Assembly (NCBI GenBank): GCA_023105745.1
Contig: JALGQZ010000003.1
Coordinates: forward strand, 41,741,185 to 41,805,184
Direction: 5' to 3'
Source of the DNA: Austropuccinia psidii
Lineage: Eukaryota > Basidiomycota > Pucciniomycetes > Pucciniales > Sphaerophragmiaceae
DNA: 64,000 nt
Positions 1-12,000 of this stretch are shown one piece after another. The notes under the pieces were generated by a model, which saw only the letters and a list, made by a program, of their open reading frames with translations, was not told the origin of the DNA and did not search any database. The translations under genes were made by a program, and so were the position numbers. Position 1 is the first letter of the stretch. Every line of letters begins with the position of its first letter.

Positions 1-664
1 TTATGAACTAAAAGATCCTGAATCTCTACTTTATTCCAAGCTTGAATCACCTTCACAACAAGTTGGTCAACAGCTATAGCAATTTTATTCACTAAATCCT
101 TATAGGTTATAACCTTGTTTATAGCTTGTCAAATAAAGTTTATATCTGAAGTCCTACAGTGATTTTGTGGTAAGTTTTCTTCATTTGAAACTCTCTATCA
201 TGTGTATTTTAAGAGATATGAGCTAAAAATGATGAATATATTCACTGATCATAAAATTGCATATATTCAAGTTATTTCCTTATATATTAACTTTACAAAT
301 ATGACATAGAGGTGTTATATGTGTAATTTTTCATGTAAAATTCAATGTTGCAATTTATTTTACATGTTTTTTCATTGGTATCTGAGATGAATAATAATTT
401 ATGTCTTTTTATGGTATTCTTACTTATTATTCATTAATTATTGACTTGACAGATATGCCATAGAAAAATGTATATATTTTATCATGAGGAATATAATGTT
501 GTAGTTCATTTTACATCATTGCACATAAGATTCTGAGATAATTTAGATTTTATGCCTACTTATGGCATTTTAACTCATTTCAATATAATTATTTTAAAAT
601 CATAATTATTGTCAAGTTTTCCTGTAACCTTTTTGGATATGCAGTCATATCTCAAAGTCTCACA
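1..664 (-). repeat. 3' LTR of family C element (partial)
   Basis: Matches about 8380-9034 with many substitutions. Its plus-strand end AAAGTCTCACA at 664 corresponds to the sense start TGTGAG. A decayed purine run (sense AGGGAA) lies just outside at 665-670, where a polypurine tract is expected. The rest of the LTR is left of the window. Confidence 0.7.
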
Positions 665-782
665 TTCCCTATCACTAGAAAAGATTGGACCCCAATCTGA
701 TATAGTTAGTCAGGGTATCATTTGCTTTCCTACCTCTTCATTAAACTTTCTGAGTATTAAAGATAAATAATGCTTAGCTTTT

Positions 783-3700
783 CTATCCTCTAGGCATTCT
801 TTTATTTCTATACCTTCTTAGTATTTTATCAACATTAGTTATATATTTCTCAAGTATCCATTCATCTTCTTCAGTTGGGTTTCTATACCTCACAAGATAT
901 TCTCTTTCTTTTTTGTTTTTAGTTCTCCTTTCTTTAAGGACTTTTACTATTTTTCTTTCTTCTCCTTCTTCTAGAGGCGTAATCTCAAGTGTTGGTTTAT
1001 TTCTGAGCAGAAATAACTCTTTTTCCCCTGATCTGTAAGGTTTTATCTGGCTTACAGGGGGATCTGGGTGTTTATTCATTAATTGACCTCTGAGTTCTAG
1101 TTTCCCAGCATTAGGTCCATGTAATGCTTTTGTCATCAATTCTCCATAAAGGGAATCTTTCAATTTCCTTGGGAATTTGATATTTTTAAATTGATAGTTG
1201 ATACTAAGAAAAAGTCTCCTATTTTAAAGTTAGGCTTTTAATGACCTTTATCCCATCTTTCTTTTTAATACTTGGAAGAATCTTGCATACATCTGTTTGC
1301 ATGATGTCTTGCCTTGTCAAGCATCATTTTGAAACTACTTTCTGTTGGATGTATATCCACTAAGTCCTTTTCAAGAGTATCATATGTAAGTCTTGGATTC
1401 CATCCTTTTTCCAACATTTCTGGTGTTTTATCAGTTGAAAAATGGATCTATGTTTTATATGCCAGCTCAACGGCTGGTATTAAGGTACAAAAATCATGGA
1501 TAAAGCCATCAGAGTCTATGAAATCTAGGCCATAAGCACAAAATCTTCTGATCATATCTTCTAAGTTTTGTATCATTCTTTCTGCCAGACCATCAGTGTG
1601 AGGGTGGTAGGCTGTGGAGAATGATAACTTTGTTCCAAACAATTTATGGAGGTTTTTCCATAATGCTGAGGTGAATTTTGGGTCTCTGTCACTTCTGATA
1701 TTTTGGAATTTTCCTGTATGGCTAATGACTTTATTGAATATCATTATGCTGTTCCCATAGCTGTGTCATCTTTGTCTGCAGGTAAGGCTGTTACCAAGTC
1801 CATGTGGACTATTTCCCAAGGGGAGCTTGGTTCTTGAATTTGGATCATAATTCCATTTTTTGTAGCTCTGTTTTCTTTTTGAAATCTGTCACATTTGGCC
1901 ACCAAGAGCAGGTTTTTGCCGTTTCTAGTGTCCTTCCTTCTCAGAGTTTTCCAGATGCAAAACTATGATGACATTTATATATTATAATGTTTGTCAGATT
2001 TCTATCTTTTAAGTCCAAAACATATGTATGTTTATTCCTCTGATAGAGGATTCAATGTAGGAGGGGGAATCTTCCTTCATCATATGCATTTTTCCATGCT
2101 TCATCTAGTTTGGATGAAATTGATGTGTCTTTACAGTCTTTCATTAGAATTTTCCAGAAGATATGACAGTTCTTATCCATCTTAGAAATTTCTTTAAATT
2201 GCTAAACATTTCTGTGCCAAAATCTGTGACACATATGCCTTCTGTATGATGTTATTCCTGTGGTACCCATGCTGGGTTTTCAGGTGTATTTGCTACAGCC
2301 CATCTGCTAAGACCATCTGCATTTTTATGAATATTTCCGGATTTATGAGCTATATTCTTTGATAGAAATTTGCAATCTCAGCATGTGTCTATTTGGTGCC
2401 TTCATGTTTAATAAATATTTTACAGCATTCCACCCTGTTATCACATCAAACACTGTTCCATACAAATAATAGTGTAATTTTTCTAAAGCCCACACTAGGC
2501 AAAAACATTCCATTTGGCTTGCTCTATATCTTGCTTATGTTGGTTTTTTTTCTCTTGAAATAAAGCAAACTGGTCCCTCAAAAGTTTTATCATTGATGAT
2601 TTGTGTCTGGTTCAGTGAAGAAACTAGTCCTTCTCCACACACATCACTGTACAGCTTGCAAGGTAGTTTCAAATCTGGAATTATAAGAAATGGGGAATTA
2701 GTGAGGGCGTTGTTTGATTACTCATATGCTTTAAACATGTCTTCAGTCATTTCATAGACTGTTTGTTGGTCACATAGCTTGTACAAGGATTTTGAAATTC
2801 TTGCAAAATCCTTTGTATGCTGTCTTTAGTAACCATAAAATCCTAGAAATGATTGCATTTCTTTTTTTGTTTGGTGCGTAGGTTTCAGTAGTACTTCTAA
2901 TACTTTTTTTTATCTATTATCAAGCTTAGTCCATATACAACATGTCCTAGTACTTTCAGCTCACTTTATTCAAAATGAATTTTTTTCAAGGAAATTTTCA
3001 TATGTACTTGTACTATTTTTGCAAGAATCTTTCAAGTCTTGTTGGCTGTTGCAAGTTTCTGAGCCAACTATGATATCATCAAAATGAATAATTAACCATC
3101 CTTCTCATAATTGTTCAGAAAATATGGTGGTCATCATTATTTGATAAAGGGAAGATGCATTTTTTATACCAGATGGCATTCTTAAGTATTGATAAGTCCC
3201 ACAGTGGACTATTATTCTGAGTAGTTTTTTGGCATTGTGTGTTGACACATTTTGGTGAGAACCCTTCAGAGCATCCATGGCTGTAATGAACTTCACCTGT
3301 GACAATTGTGTTAATGTCTGATATATTCTGGGTATTGGATATCTGTCAGGGATAGTATAGGTATTCAGAGATCTAAAGTCCCCTACCATCCTTAATTTTC
3401 CATTATTCCAAGCTATAATGACAGGTTTAGTGACCTCTACTTGCTCATTATGTCCTACTTTCCTTAATAATCAAAGGTCCATCAATTTATTAATGTGTAC
3501 CTCTAAGGCTTCTTTAGCTCTCGGGCTATCTGGGTAAGCTTTTCTTCTTAATAAGGGTGGATAAGGCTTTTCCACATTGATAATAATTTCTACTTCATTC
3601 CCAATTATTTCACCTAGTGGTTCTTCGTCAGTTTCAGAGCGGTTTGTGTATTTAAACAAGAGATAAATCAGTTTTATTTTGATTTTTTCTGTTAATTCAT

Positions 3701-4162
3701 GATTGAATTCTGCCTCATTAAGTTGTTCATTTATGGAGGATTGTTTCTCTGGGCTTTTCTCTTCATTTTTTACAGCTGTATGTTGTTTTTTGTTAATTAA
3801 AAACCCGAATGTCTGCCTCTTATCGTCTCCTATGGTAAAATATCTGTCTCTTTGATTAGAGATCTCTTTGCTATAAATTGACAAGTAATCATTTAAAAGT
3901 AAACATGGCTACTAGTACAGTTGTCCATTACTACAAACTCAACCTTCACTCTTATAAATTGGGAAGGGTGAGGAAAAGTTAATGTTAAGTCAATCATTCC
4001 AAGGGGCTTTGTGCTTTCACTTGCACTACTAAATCTAACCCCTTGTATCGGTATCAGTTTTTCTTTCCAATCTTGTATGATTGTTGTTAAGTAATCCTTA
4101 CCAACACAGGTACAATATGCTCCTGTATCTAAGTTTGCTTTGGCCTCTTGGTTTGCCACCAT
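783..4162 (-). pseudogene. Family C pol relic: protease, RT, RNase H, integrase, chromodomain
   Basis: Once part of a Gag-Pol polyprotein. From high to low coordinates: protease at 3893-4162 with LDTGAYC (DTG intact); RT N-terminal segment at 3471-3884; RT finger/palm fragment at 3105-3389 (VGDFRSLN, KGSHQNV); RNase H and zinc-binding segments recognisable but closed at about 2000-3000; integrase core at 1448-1744 with RDPKFTS and DGLAERMIQ; chromodomain at 783-1163 (EYLVRYRNPTEEDEWILE). Stops and frame changes separate every piece. Domain identity is clear from motifs; no functional product is possible. Confidence 0.8.
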
Positions 4163-4177
4163 GAAAATACTTATACT

Positions 4178-6380
4178 TTATTTTCCAGGTGTATATCCCA
4201 TTCCTTTTGCTGTTTTGTTTCTATGCAGCTTGGAATCTTGTATGTTTGTGAGGCTTGTATCAGATGTTTCAACTTGTGCTAAGTTTGAATTTACATCTAG
4301 TACTTCATATGCTAAATCAATATTATTAATTTGTGCATTGATTCTATTTATTTCATCACGTTCAGAGGTTTCTGACTCTTCAGTGTATTTCTCAGAAAAA
4401 GGTTCATCTTCTTTGTCATTGTGGTCTTCTGTTTCCACAATTCCATCGATTTTGCCTTTTTGAGGCAATTATTTGCTAAGTTTCCAATACCTCCGCATTT
4501 ATGGCATTTTCTTTGCTCATGAGTTATGGGTGCATTGGGTTTGAAAGGTTCTTTTGGTTTATTTTTTTGATAAATGGTTTTTTTGGACTTTTAATGTCCA
4601 ATTTTTTCCACTTTCTGCCAATTTTTGTTATTCTCACTATATCTTCTAATTCATTGATATACTATTCTGTGAAATCTGTCTCTATGCACCTGCTTCTAAG
4701 GGCATGTTCCAGTTCTCCTCCAAGTCCTTTGAGTATTTTCATGTGCACCATTTTATGTGACATTTCTGGATATAGTGCATTTGATCTTTCAGCTTGTTTG
4801 AAGAGCCAAGTCAAAGTTTTATCCTTATCTGGGTCAAAGAAAGAACTTTCAAATGTATTTTCTATCTTTTACCTCTATGCATCATTTTCCCACTTGGTGA
4901 TTATTTCATTTTTCCACCAAGAACAGTTATTTTTGCCATTTGTTTGTCTTATGCCATAATACCATCTTTTTTCTGATTTTTCAAATGATTAATGTAATCT
5001 TGCAGTGATTGATACATCTGGTATGGTATAATCTTCTTGTAACATGTCAACTGTTTTAATAAATGACATAGGGTAATATTCACCTTAGCCTGTGAATGTT
5101 GGCCATTCTTTTAATTGAGGTGCTTCTTTTATTAAGACTTGTTTATGGTCTTGATGTCCCAAGTCTGTTATGAATGGATTTCTTATTTCCTCTTTTGGTG
5201 TAACAGGCCTTCTTATATGAGAAAATAGTGTTGATAACTTTGGCATATTTAAGTTAGCCTCATTTATTTTATCCATTTTTTCAGTAATAAGTCTTATTTC
5301 ACTTTGAATGTAATCTTTAAGATTCATTCTTTCATCATCACTTCTTGCCACATGGTCTACAAGTAATTTTGGATGTGTTGAAGTCTTTTCTTCAAATTTT
5401 TCTGTAATATTATCAATAACCACTACATAATTCATTTTCAAAGTTTTTTCTATGATTTCTTTTGTGTATTTATACAATTATTGTTTTTCTTGTATTAATG
5501 TTTGAGTATTGTCAAGTAAATTTTTTTATTTTTTATTTTCAACAATGAATTTAATGTTATCAATTTCCTTTTTCTACAAAACCTTTTGTTAAAGATGATA
5601 AATTGTTATTTATTTCTTGTGAAGATAATAAACTATTTTTAATGTCTTCAAGAGGTATAATACTATTTCTAATTTTTGTTAAAGTATTTACCACAACAGG
5701 ATACAAAGTTTTTTCCTTGGTAAATGAGGTTGTCTCAATTCCATCAAGGTTCTGGTCATGTTGAAGACATTTTCCATGGCATCTTTTTGAATTTTTAGGA
5801 TCCTGTAGCTTGGGGAATATGGCTTCCTCCACTCCTTGTTCTTGTTCTTCTTCCCTTCTTGGGGAAGCTGGTTGGCTTGAAAGTTTCTGGTAGAGCCTTC
5901 TGGGGCTTCTTCCTTTATGTCCTTCCTTTTTTTGGCATGTTACTCCTTTATCTTTTTTTGATTTGAGGCTTGGATGATAGTGGATTCCATCCATTGGAGT
6001 ATTCCACTATTCCCTTGTCTTTGAGGAATTTTTTCAGGATGTGCCAGGAGTTTATCACTCCTTGGTGAATTTGTGGCAACATTTCCCAATCCTTTTCCTT
6101 GAAAGCTGTGTAGTACTGTTTGTAATGCCTCATAAAAGTGTCTATTTGAGCCCTCTGAATGTTATTTATATCTTTTGGAGTTACTCATACTTAGTTCTAA
6201 CTCTGGCTCATATAATATTGGCAATTCTGGTACTTTCTGTTAGGATGTGGCACTTCCTTTTGTGGATTCTGTTCCACTGGGGATTGTTCCCTTTCTTTTC
6301 CCTTTTGAGAAATCAAATTTACTTCTGAAACCAGCTTCATCTGATTGGGGGGAGTATTGGGATCCTCTTCTAGTAGTCAT
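4178..6380 (-). pseudogene. Family C gag relic
   Basis: The frame opening MTTRRGS at 6380 matches the position and style of the family B gag start (MPSTRSG). Downstream pieces lie at 5560-5994 (Arg/Glu/Gln-rich, disordered looking), 5085-5477 (coiled-coil-like segment ending in LKEWPTFTG, the start of the capsid block) and 4178-4468 (acidic linker between zinc knuckle and protease, ending GKGMGYTPGK-like). A second frame at 5948-6133 contains SNGWNP, the counterpart of P1 in families A and B. Several frameshifts and stops are present. Confidence 0.7.
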
Positions 6381-6448
6381 AATTATGAATATAAAAATAT
6401 TTCAGGACACTAAAAATTTGTTATGGCAATTCAAAAAGAGGTACTCAC
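6364..6448 (-). other. Candidate intron before family C gag
   Basis: On the minus strand the upstream exon ends GAAG and is followed by GTGAGTACC, a good 5' splice site, with intron first base at 6448. Three AG dinucleotides lie together at 6370-6371, 6367-6368 and 6365-6366. The donor is in phase 1. The last AG leads into the MTTRRGS frame (P2); the first two lead into the other open frame (P1). Splicing is inferred from sequence only. Confidence 0.45.
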
Positions 6449-6611
6449 CTTCAGAGTGCTGAATAGTGGGTCCTGGAAATATTGATTTATTAGCTTCCTT
6501 TTTCTTATTGACAACAGTTATTTGAGAACTTTGCCAAGTTTTTTCTACCAGTCTCTCATAAGTAGTTTGATTTTCCTCTGTTGGGTTGTCTGAAAACACT
6601 AAAAAATACAA
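6449..6611 (-). pseudogene. Family C upstream leader exon
   Basis: Short open frame of about 54 codons before the candidate donor, with ITVVNKKKE and FPGPTIQHSE. A pyrimidine-rich run ending TTTTCAG lies about where the exon begins, so it may itself be preceded by an intron. It has the same position as the leader exons of families A (29710-30010) and B (49762-49960); ITVVN here and ITIIN in A are the only similarity I can see. Function unknown. Confidence 0.4.
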
Positions 6612-7075
6612 ATAAATAAAAGCCTTTTTTCTAAAAAGTGTTATTTTTGATAATATCTGGCAATTTCCATGTACAAATTGCTTTGTTATGTTTTTGAATG
6701 AATAAATTAATAAAATAAATTTGTGAAAAAGGATAAAAAGAACATTCTTATGTGTTTTTGTTTTTTATCATTTTTTATATTTTTATTTTTAAAGCAAAAG
6801 TGAAATTAAGATGATTCTTTTTGAAATTATTTATAATATGAATTTATTTTTCATTTATAGATATATTTTTTAATCACTAGAGTCACTCAAAGAATGTTCT
6901 TGAAGGTATAAGCATGCAAAAAACCACGTGTAAGACAGTACAATTGCTTTCCAAACGCCTCAATAGCTTTAAAAATCAATAGATATAAGATTGTAGATAT
7001 AATTATTTATTGAATAAGCCCAATTCAAATATTTTTAAAGGCATTTTAAGTAAATATCATTGCCAAACTGCCAAA
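6612..7075 (-). other. Family C 5' leader and primer-binding region
   Basis: Non-coding AT-rich leader. Immediately inside the 5' LTR, the minus strand reads TTTGGCAGTTTGGCAATG, placed where the TTTGGGGGCC motif of families A and B lies, so it is the likely primer-binding site. No coding signal seen in the rest. Confidence 0.45.
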
Positions 7076-9034
7076 TGTAAGGTTTGACTATGAAACAAGA
7101 AAGAAGAATCACTAATATTTCACTTTTTGCACTCTGAATGTCCTCATGAAATTTTAACAATAAGATAAAGGATAATTATAATAATAAAGAATTATTATAA
7201 TTATAGCGTAAAATATTTATATTACTCAATGAATAAAATAACATAAGCTATATATTAAAACAATTAATGTAATAAAATAAATACAAAAATATATGATAAT
7301 TAATATATTTCATGGAACTTTATTATTGTTAAAAAGAAATAATAAAGGCGGCAAAAACAACTATAAAGATAATATTACTAATATTAGAGTTATGAATTGA
7401 TCTGAATACTATTTATATTAATTTAAGAATTAGTAAAAAGTATTAATTAAGAGAAATTATTATAGAAACAGAAAATAGCCTACTTTCAACACTTCATATC
7501 ATATTTTTGAAGACGTTTCCACCAAAAAATATAAAAATAACATATTCCAATTGTATTTACAATGAAAAGTAAAAGGAATTTCAAATATTCTTGTTTTTAT
7601 GTGGATTTGGAATTTTAGAGGAAATTATAACAAAAAATATTCAAAAATTGATGTAATAATGTCAAGATTGATGATTTTAATAAAGATTATCTTTGGTCTT
7701 TAATAGTTTAATGAGTTTATATATAAATAATAAAGAAATTACCTTTTCATTTGATGTTTTAATGTTTTTGATGCATCTTAGGGGGAAATAGAGTAAAAAG
7801 AGCTCTTTTATAGTAAAACCTTCCCTCCTAGAGTGTAAAAGGCTTTTAGCAGACGTGTACTCATGCTATCCCCTAGAATTGATCAGTAATTTAAGTTTTA
7901 GTGATGATTACATAATAATTAAACCATCTTATCCCATTATTAGGCCATTATTTAGATTTATCACTATAATTCTAGGTTTGATGACATCATCAGCATTGCA
8001 GAAGCGTAAGATTTGTGGATGTTTTTATTATTCATTATAATATAATAGTATTCACCAGTTGTATAATTTATATAGCTTTTATGCTTAAAATCATATTACA
8101 GTGAGTGATCATAAATGATCAATTTTATGATTAAACTTTGATCATTGATAAATTTGAGCTTATACAGGCTAAAGTCCATCAGAGAGTTAATTCTGATAGC
8201 TTAACATGTTATCATTAAAATCCCAAGAGAATTTTATCAAATAATCAAAACTCTACTTTTAATGTTTTTCTTGTAACTCATCTTTTCTGTTGAAATTCAC
8301 TATCTTAAACTTCAAACCATTATTTCAAGGGATTTTACGTTGAATACAATGATACAAAATACATCATTATTCACGTATGAACTTATAGAACATCAATATC
8401 TACTTTAATTTATGTTTGGACCACTTTTACAACAAAGTGGTCAACTGCTACAGCAATTTTATTAAATAAACCCTTAAAAGTTATAACCTTGTTTCTAGCT
8501 TGTCAAATAAAGCTTATATATGTATTACTACAGTAATTAAGTGGTAATTTTAGTTTTTATTTAGCTCTCTATCATGTGTATTTGAGATATATAAGCTAAA
8601 AACAATGAAGATATATTCACTGATCATAAAAGTGCATATATTCAGGTTATTTCCTCAAATAATGACTTTACAAATATGACATAAAAATGTTATATGTGTA
8701 GTTTTTCAATGGGAATCCAATGGTTCTGTTTACTTTACATGTTGAGCCATTGGGGCCTGAGATAAATACAAATTTATGTCTTTTTTATGTTATTCTTACT
8801 TATCATTAATTGATTATTGATAATCCATAAGAGCTATATATGCATACTTTATCATGAGGAATCTAATTGTGTCATTCATTTCACATGTCTACTTGGTGTA
8901 GTCTGAGAAAAATAAGATTTTATGCCTATATATGGCATTTTCACTTATTTTAAGATAACTGTTTCAAAAGAATAATTATGGTAAAGTTTTCTTGTGACCA
9001 TTTTGAATATGTGGTCATATACCAAAAGCTCACA
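7076..9034 (-). repeat. 5' LTR of family C element
   Basis: Runs from TGTAAGGTTTGACTATG to AGCTCACA on the plus strand (1959 bp), so sense begins TGTGAGC and ends CCTTACA. Both ends are related to those of families B and F. The right two-thirds matches 1-664 where they overlap. An isolated 61-codon open frame at 7855-8040 has no recognisable content. Confidence 0.7.
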
Positions 9035-12000
9035 ACACCCATTGATCATTGATAGTGGTGCACACTGCTCAATAGTGGCCATAGAATACTTGGAAACCAC
9101 TTCCCAAATTGGGACAAGCAACTCTTGCAAACAAAGGCAAAGAGCTTTAAAAGTGAATTATGGCAGATGACATCCATTGGGACCATTATCAAAGATAAAA
9201 GCATACCCCAAAGAAAAGGTAATATCAGACTCAACACAGATTTTGTAGTTCTTGAAGATGCTGACATCCAGGGATTCTTACTGGGAACAGACTACGAAAG
9301 GATGTATGGAATTGGGATTTACAATAGTAAAAACAGCCACATTACCATAGGTACAAACAAGGAAAAGAAATTTTCACTTGATATTAAAATATCTCTAACC
9401 AAGACCCTCTAGATGAATTGCTGAATGAATTAAAAGAGGGCCAATTCAGTGCTAACCTCACCAGTAAACAAAAACTTATTTTACTGAAAATACTGAGGGA
9501 AAACAAACCAGGTTTTTCCATTGGTGAAGAACCTTTGGGAAAGATCAGAAGCCATGATATGAAACTATATCTGAATGTGGAAAGACCCTATCTACCCATT
9601 CTCAGAATACCTAGGACACAATGAAATCGTGGAAATCACTCCTCCTGCCCATATCACTTGGCATGATGGCAAATATATCCTGTGTGAGGATTTCAGAGCG
9701 CTGAATCACTACAAAAAAGCTTATAGGTACCCTATACCAAGGATACTTCATGCCCTAGAAAAGCTTGAAAAAGCCAAATACATAACCAAGATGTATTGTA
9801 TGGAAGGTCTTCACCAGAATGGAGTGAAACCAAACTCCATAAAGTTTCTCAGGATTATATGTCATATGGGCATATATTAGTACACCAGGATTCCATTTAG
9901 CATTGAAAATTCCCCAGCCCATTTCCAAAGGATGATGGACACAATATTTCAAGAAGAAATATTGGAAGGCTGGATGGTGGTATATATTGATGATATCATT
10001 ATATACTCAGAGAAATGGGAAGACCATTTTCAGTATATACACAGATTCCTGAATAAATGAACACCCATTAACCTGAAAATTTCACTTTAAATTGTAACTT
10101 TGGTCAAGAACTATTGGCACTAGGACATAAAGTCTCAGGCCTTATCCTAGCCATAGATCAGAAAAAAGTAGCAGCAGTACTAAAAAAAACAGTAGCAAAG
10201 AACATCCAATAAATTCAATCTTTCCTTTTGTTTGCTAGCTACTACAGAAACCACATCAAAAGCTTTACCCACATAACTACTAGTCCATACAGGTTATGTT
10301 CAAAAGATGTAGTTTTTGAAATTACCAAGGAAAGGAGGGATACATATGAGAGGAGAAAATATGAGCTCACCAATTCACCCATCCTCATATTACCTGATTT
10401 TGAACCACCATTCAGGTTACATATAGATGCAGCTTGTAGTCAAGGCCTAGGAGCATGTCTTCACCAAAGACAAATTGTGGAGGATGAACCAATGGAGGGA
10501 TTAATATGCTAAATCTCCATGAAATTGAAAGTTTCAGAGGCCAGGTATAGAGCCACTCAGAATTAGTTCTTAGTTTAAATGTGGGCTCTAAAAAACTTCC
10601 ATTATTACTTGGAGATTGCATTAGTCTATGCAGACTTCACAGCCTTGAGGTCTTTACTTGAAAGGAAGACCACATATAGACGCATGTTGAGATGGAAAAT
10701 ATACATCCAAGAGTATAGAGGTAACAGGACCATCATATAAATAGAAATAAAAAGCCACACCAATGCAGATGGCCTCAGTAGAGAGCCACTGGACAATGTC
10801 AAAAGCAACCGAGCTTACAACCCTGAAGCAGCTGAAACAATTCCTATCCATTTCATTTGGTACCTCAGACAGTAATAACACTAAACCAGAAGGGACAAAG
10901 CCCCCATATTGAGAATAAGCTCCTCACAACTGCATAATGAATTTTTTTAGTTCAGTCACTAAATATTATTTCAAGCACAAACAGTGTAGAATATTGTTAC
11001 AACTCCTTCAACATAATTACAGGAACCAAGAACTGGGAGACCAGTTGGAGAATCCCTGGTTGAGGAACTATTAGGAGAATAAACCTTTCCTTATAGATTG
11101 ACTAGTCTATCAGAGAGAGAAGCATGCTAGTTCCCTCCCAGTGATAGATAGAGACCACATATCCCTGATCCTGTAAGGATGCCATGACTTCCCCTTTGTG
11201 TGACACATGAGGGAATACAGGACCAAAGAGATGGCAACAAGCACAGATTGGTGGCCCCAATGGGAACAGGAGATGAGTGAATGAATAAACACTTGTGAGA
11301 GATGCCAGAAGGCAAACAGAAAGCATGGGAAGAGATATGGGCTACTTCAACATATTGAAGATCCCAAACACCCATGGGAAACCATCAAAGTGGAATGGGT
11401 CACAGGAATAGTACCAGGAGGCCAGGAAAACTTTAATTCTTGCCTGGTCATAGTTGATAGGTATAATAAAAGTGTAAGGTGCCTACAGGGCCAAAAGGAA
11501 GACACAGCTATGGATACAGCATTGCTATTCTGGAATAACATCACATCCACATTTGGAATCCCTAAACTCATCATTAGTGATAGGGACCCAAATTTCACAT
11601 CAGAATTTCGGACTAACCTCTATGAAATTCTTGGAACGACATTTGCATTTTCTACAGCTTACTGTCCATAGACAGATGATTTGGCTGAAAGGATGATCCA
11701 AACAATGGAGAAAATCCTTAGAATATTCTATGCCTATGGCATGGAGTATAAGGACCATGATGGATATACCCATGACAGGGTCACACCTCCACCAGAAATC
11801 TCATTGGCTTACAGCAGCAGCCAGCAGTATAACACAGGGAAAGAACCCCCACTGGTAGAAAAAGGGTCAAAGCTCCTATTGCCTGTGGATTACTTGAAGA
11901 AAAACCTTGTGACTATCAACCCCACATCCAAAGACATCAATTACATGTAGAAGACAGAATGTGATACATCTTCTAAGTGCATAGCTGAGGGTAAAGAGAG

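Larger units (their letters stand above)
1..9034 (-). mobile_element. Family C Ty3/gypsy element, decayed, left LTR cut by window edge
   Basis: A minus-strand LTR element. Its right LTR (5' LTR, 7076-9034) and left LTR (3' LTR, 1-664) share stretches such as TGGTCAAC...TATAGCAATTTTATT and both end in CTCACA on the plus strand. Between them lie minus-strand fragments in gag-protease-RT-integrase-chromodomain order. The right edge abuts protease sequence of A' at 9035, so the element inserted into that older copy; the matching left flank and target duplication lie outside the window. Reading frames are broken throughout, so it is long dead. Confidence 0.8.
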
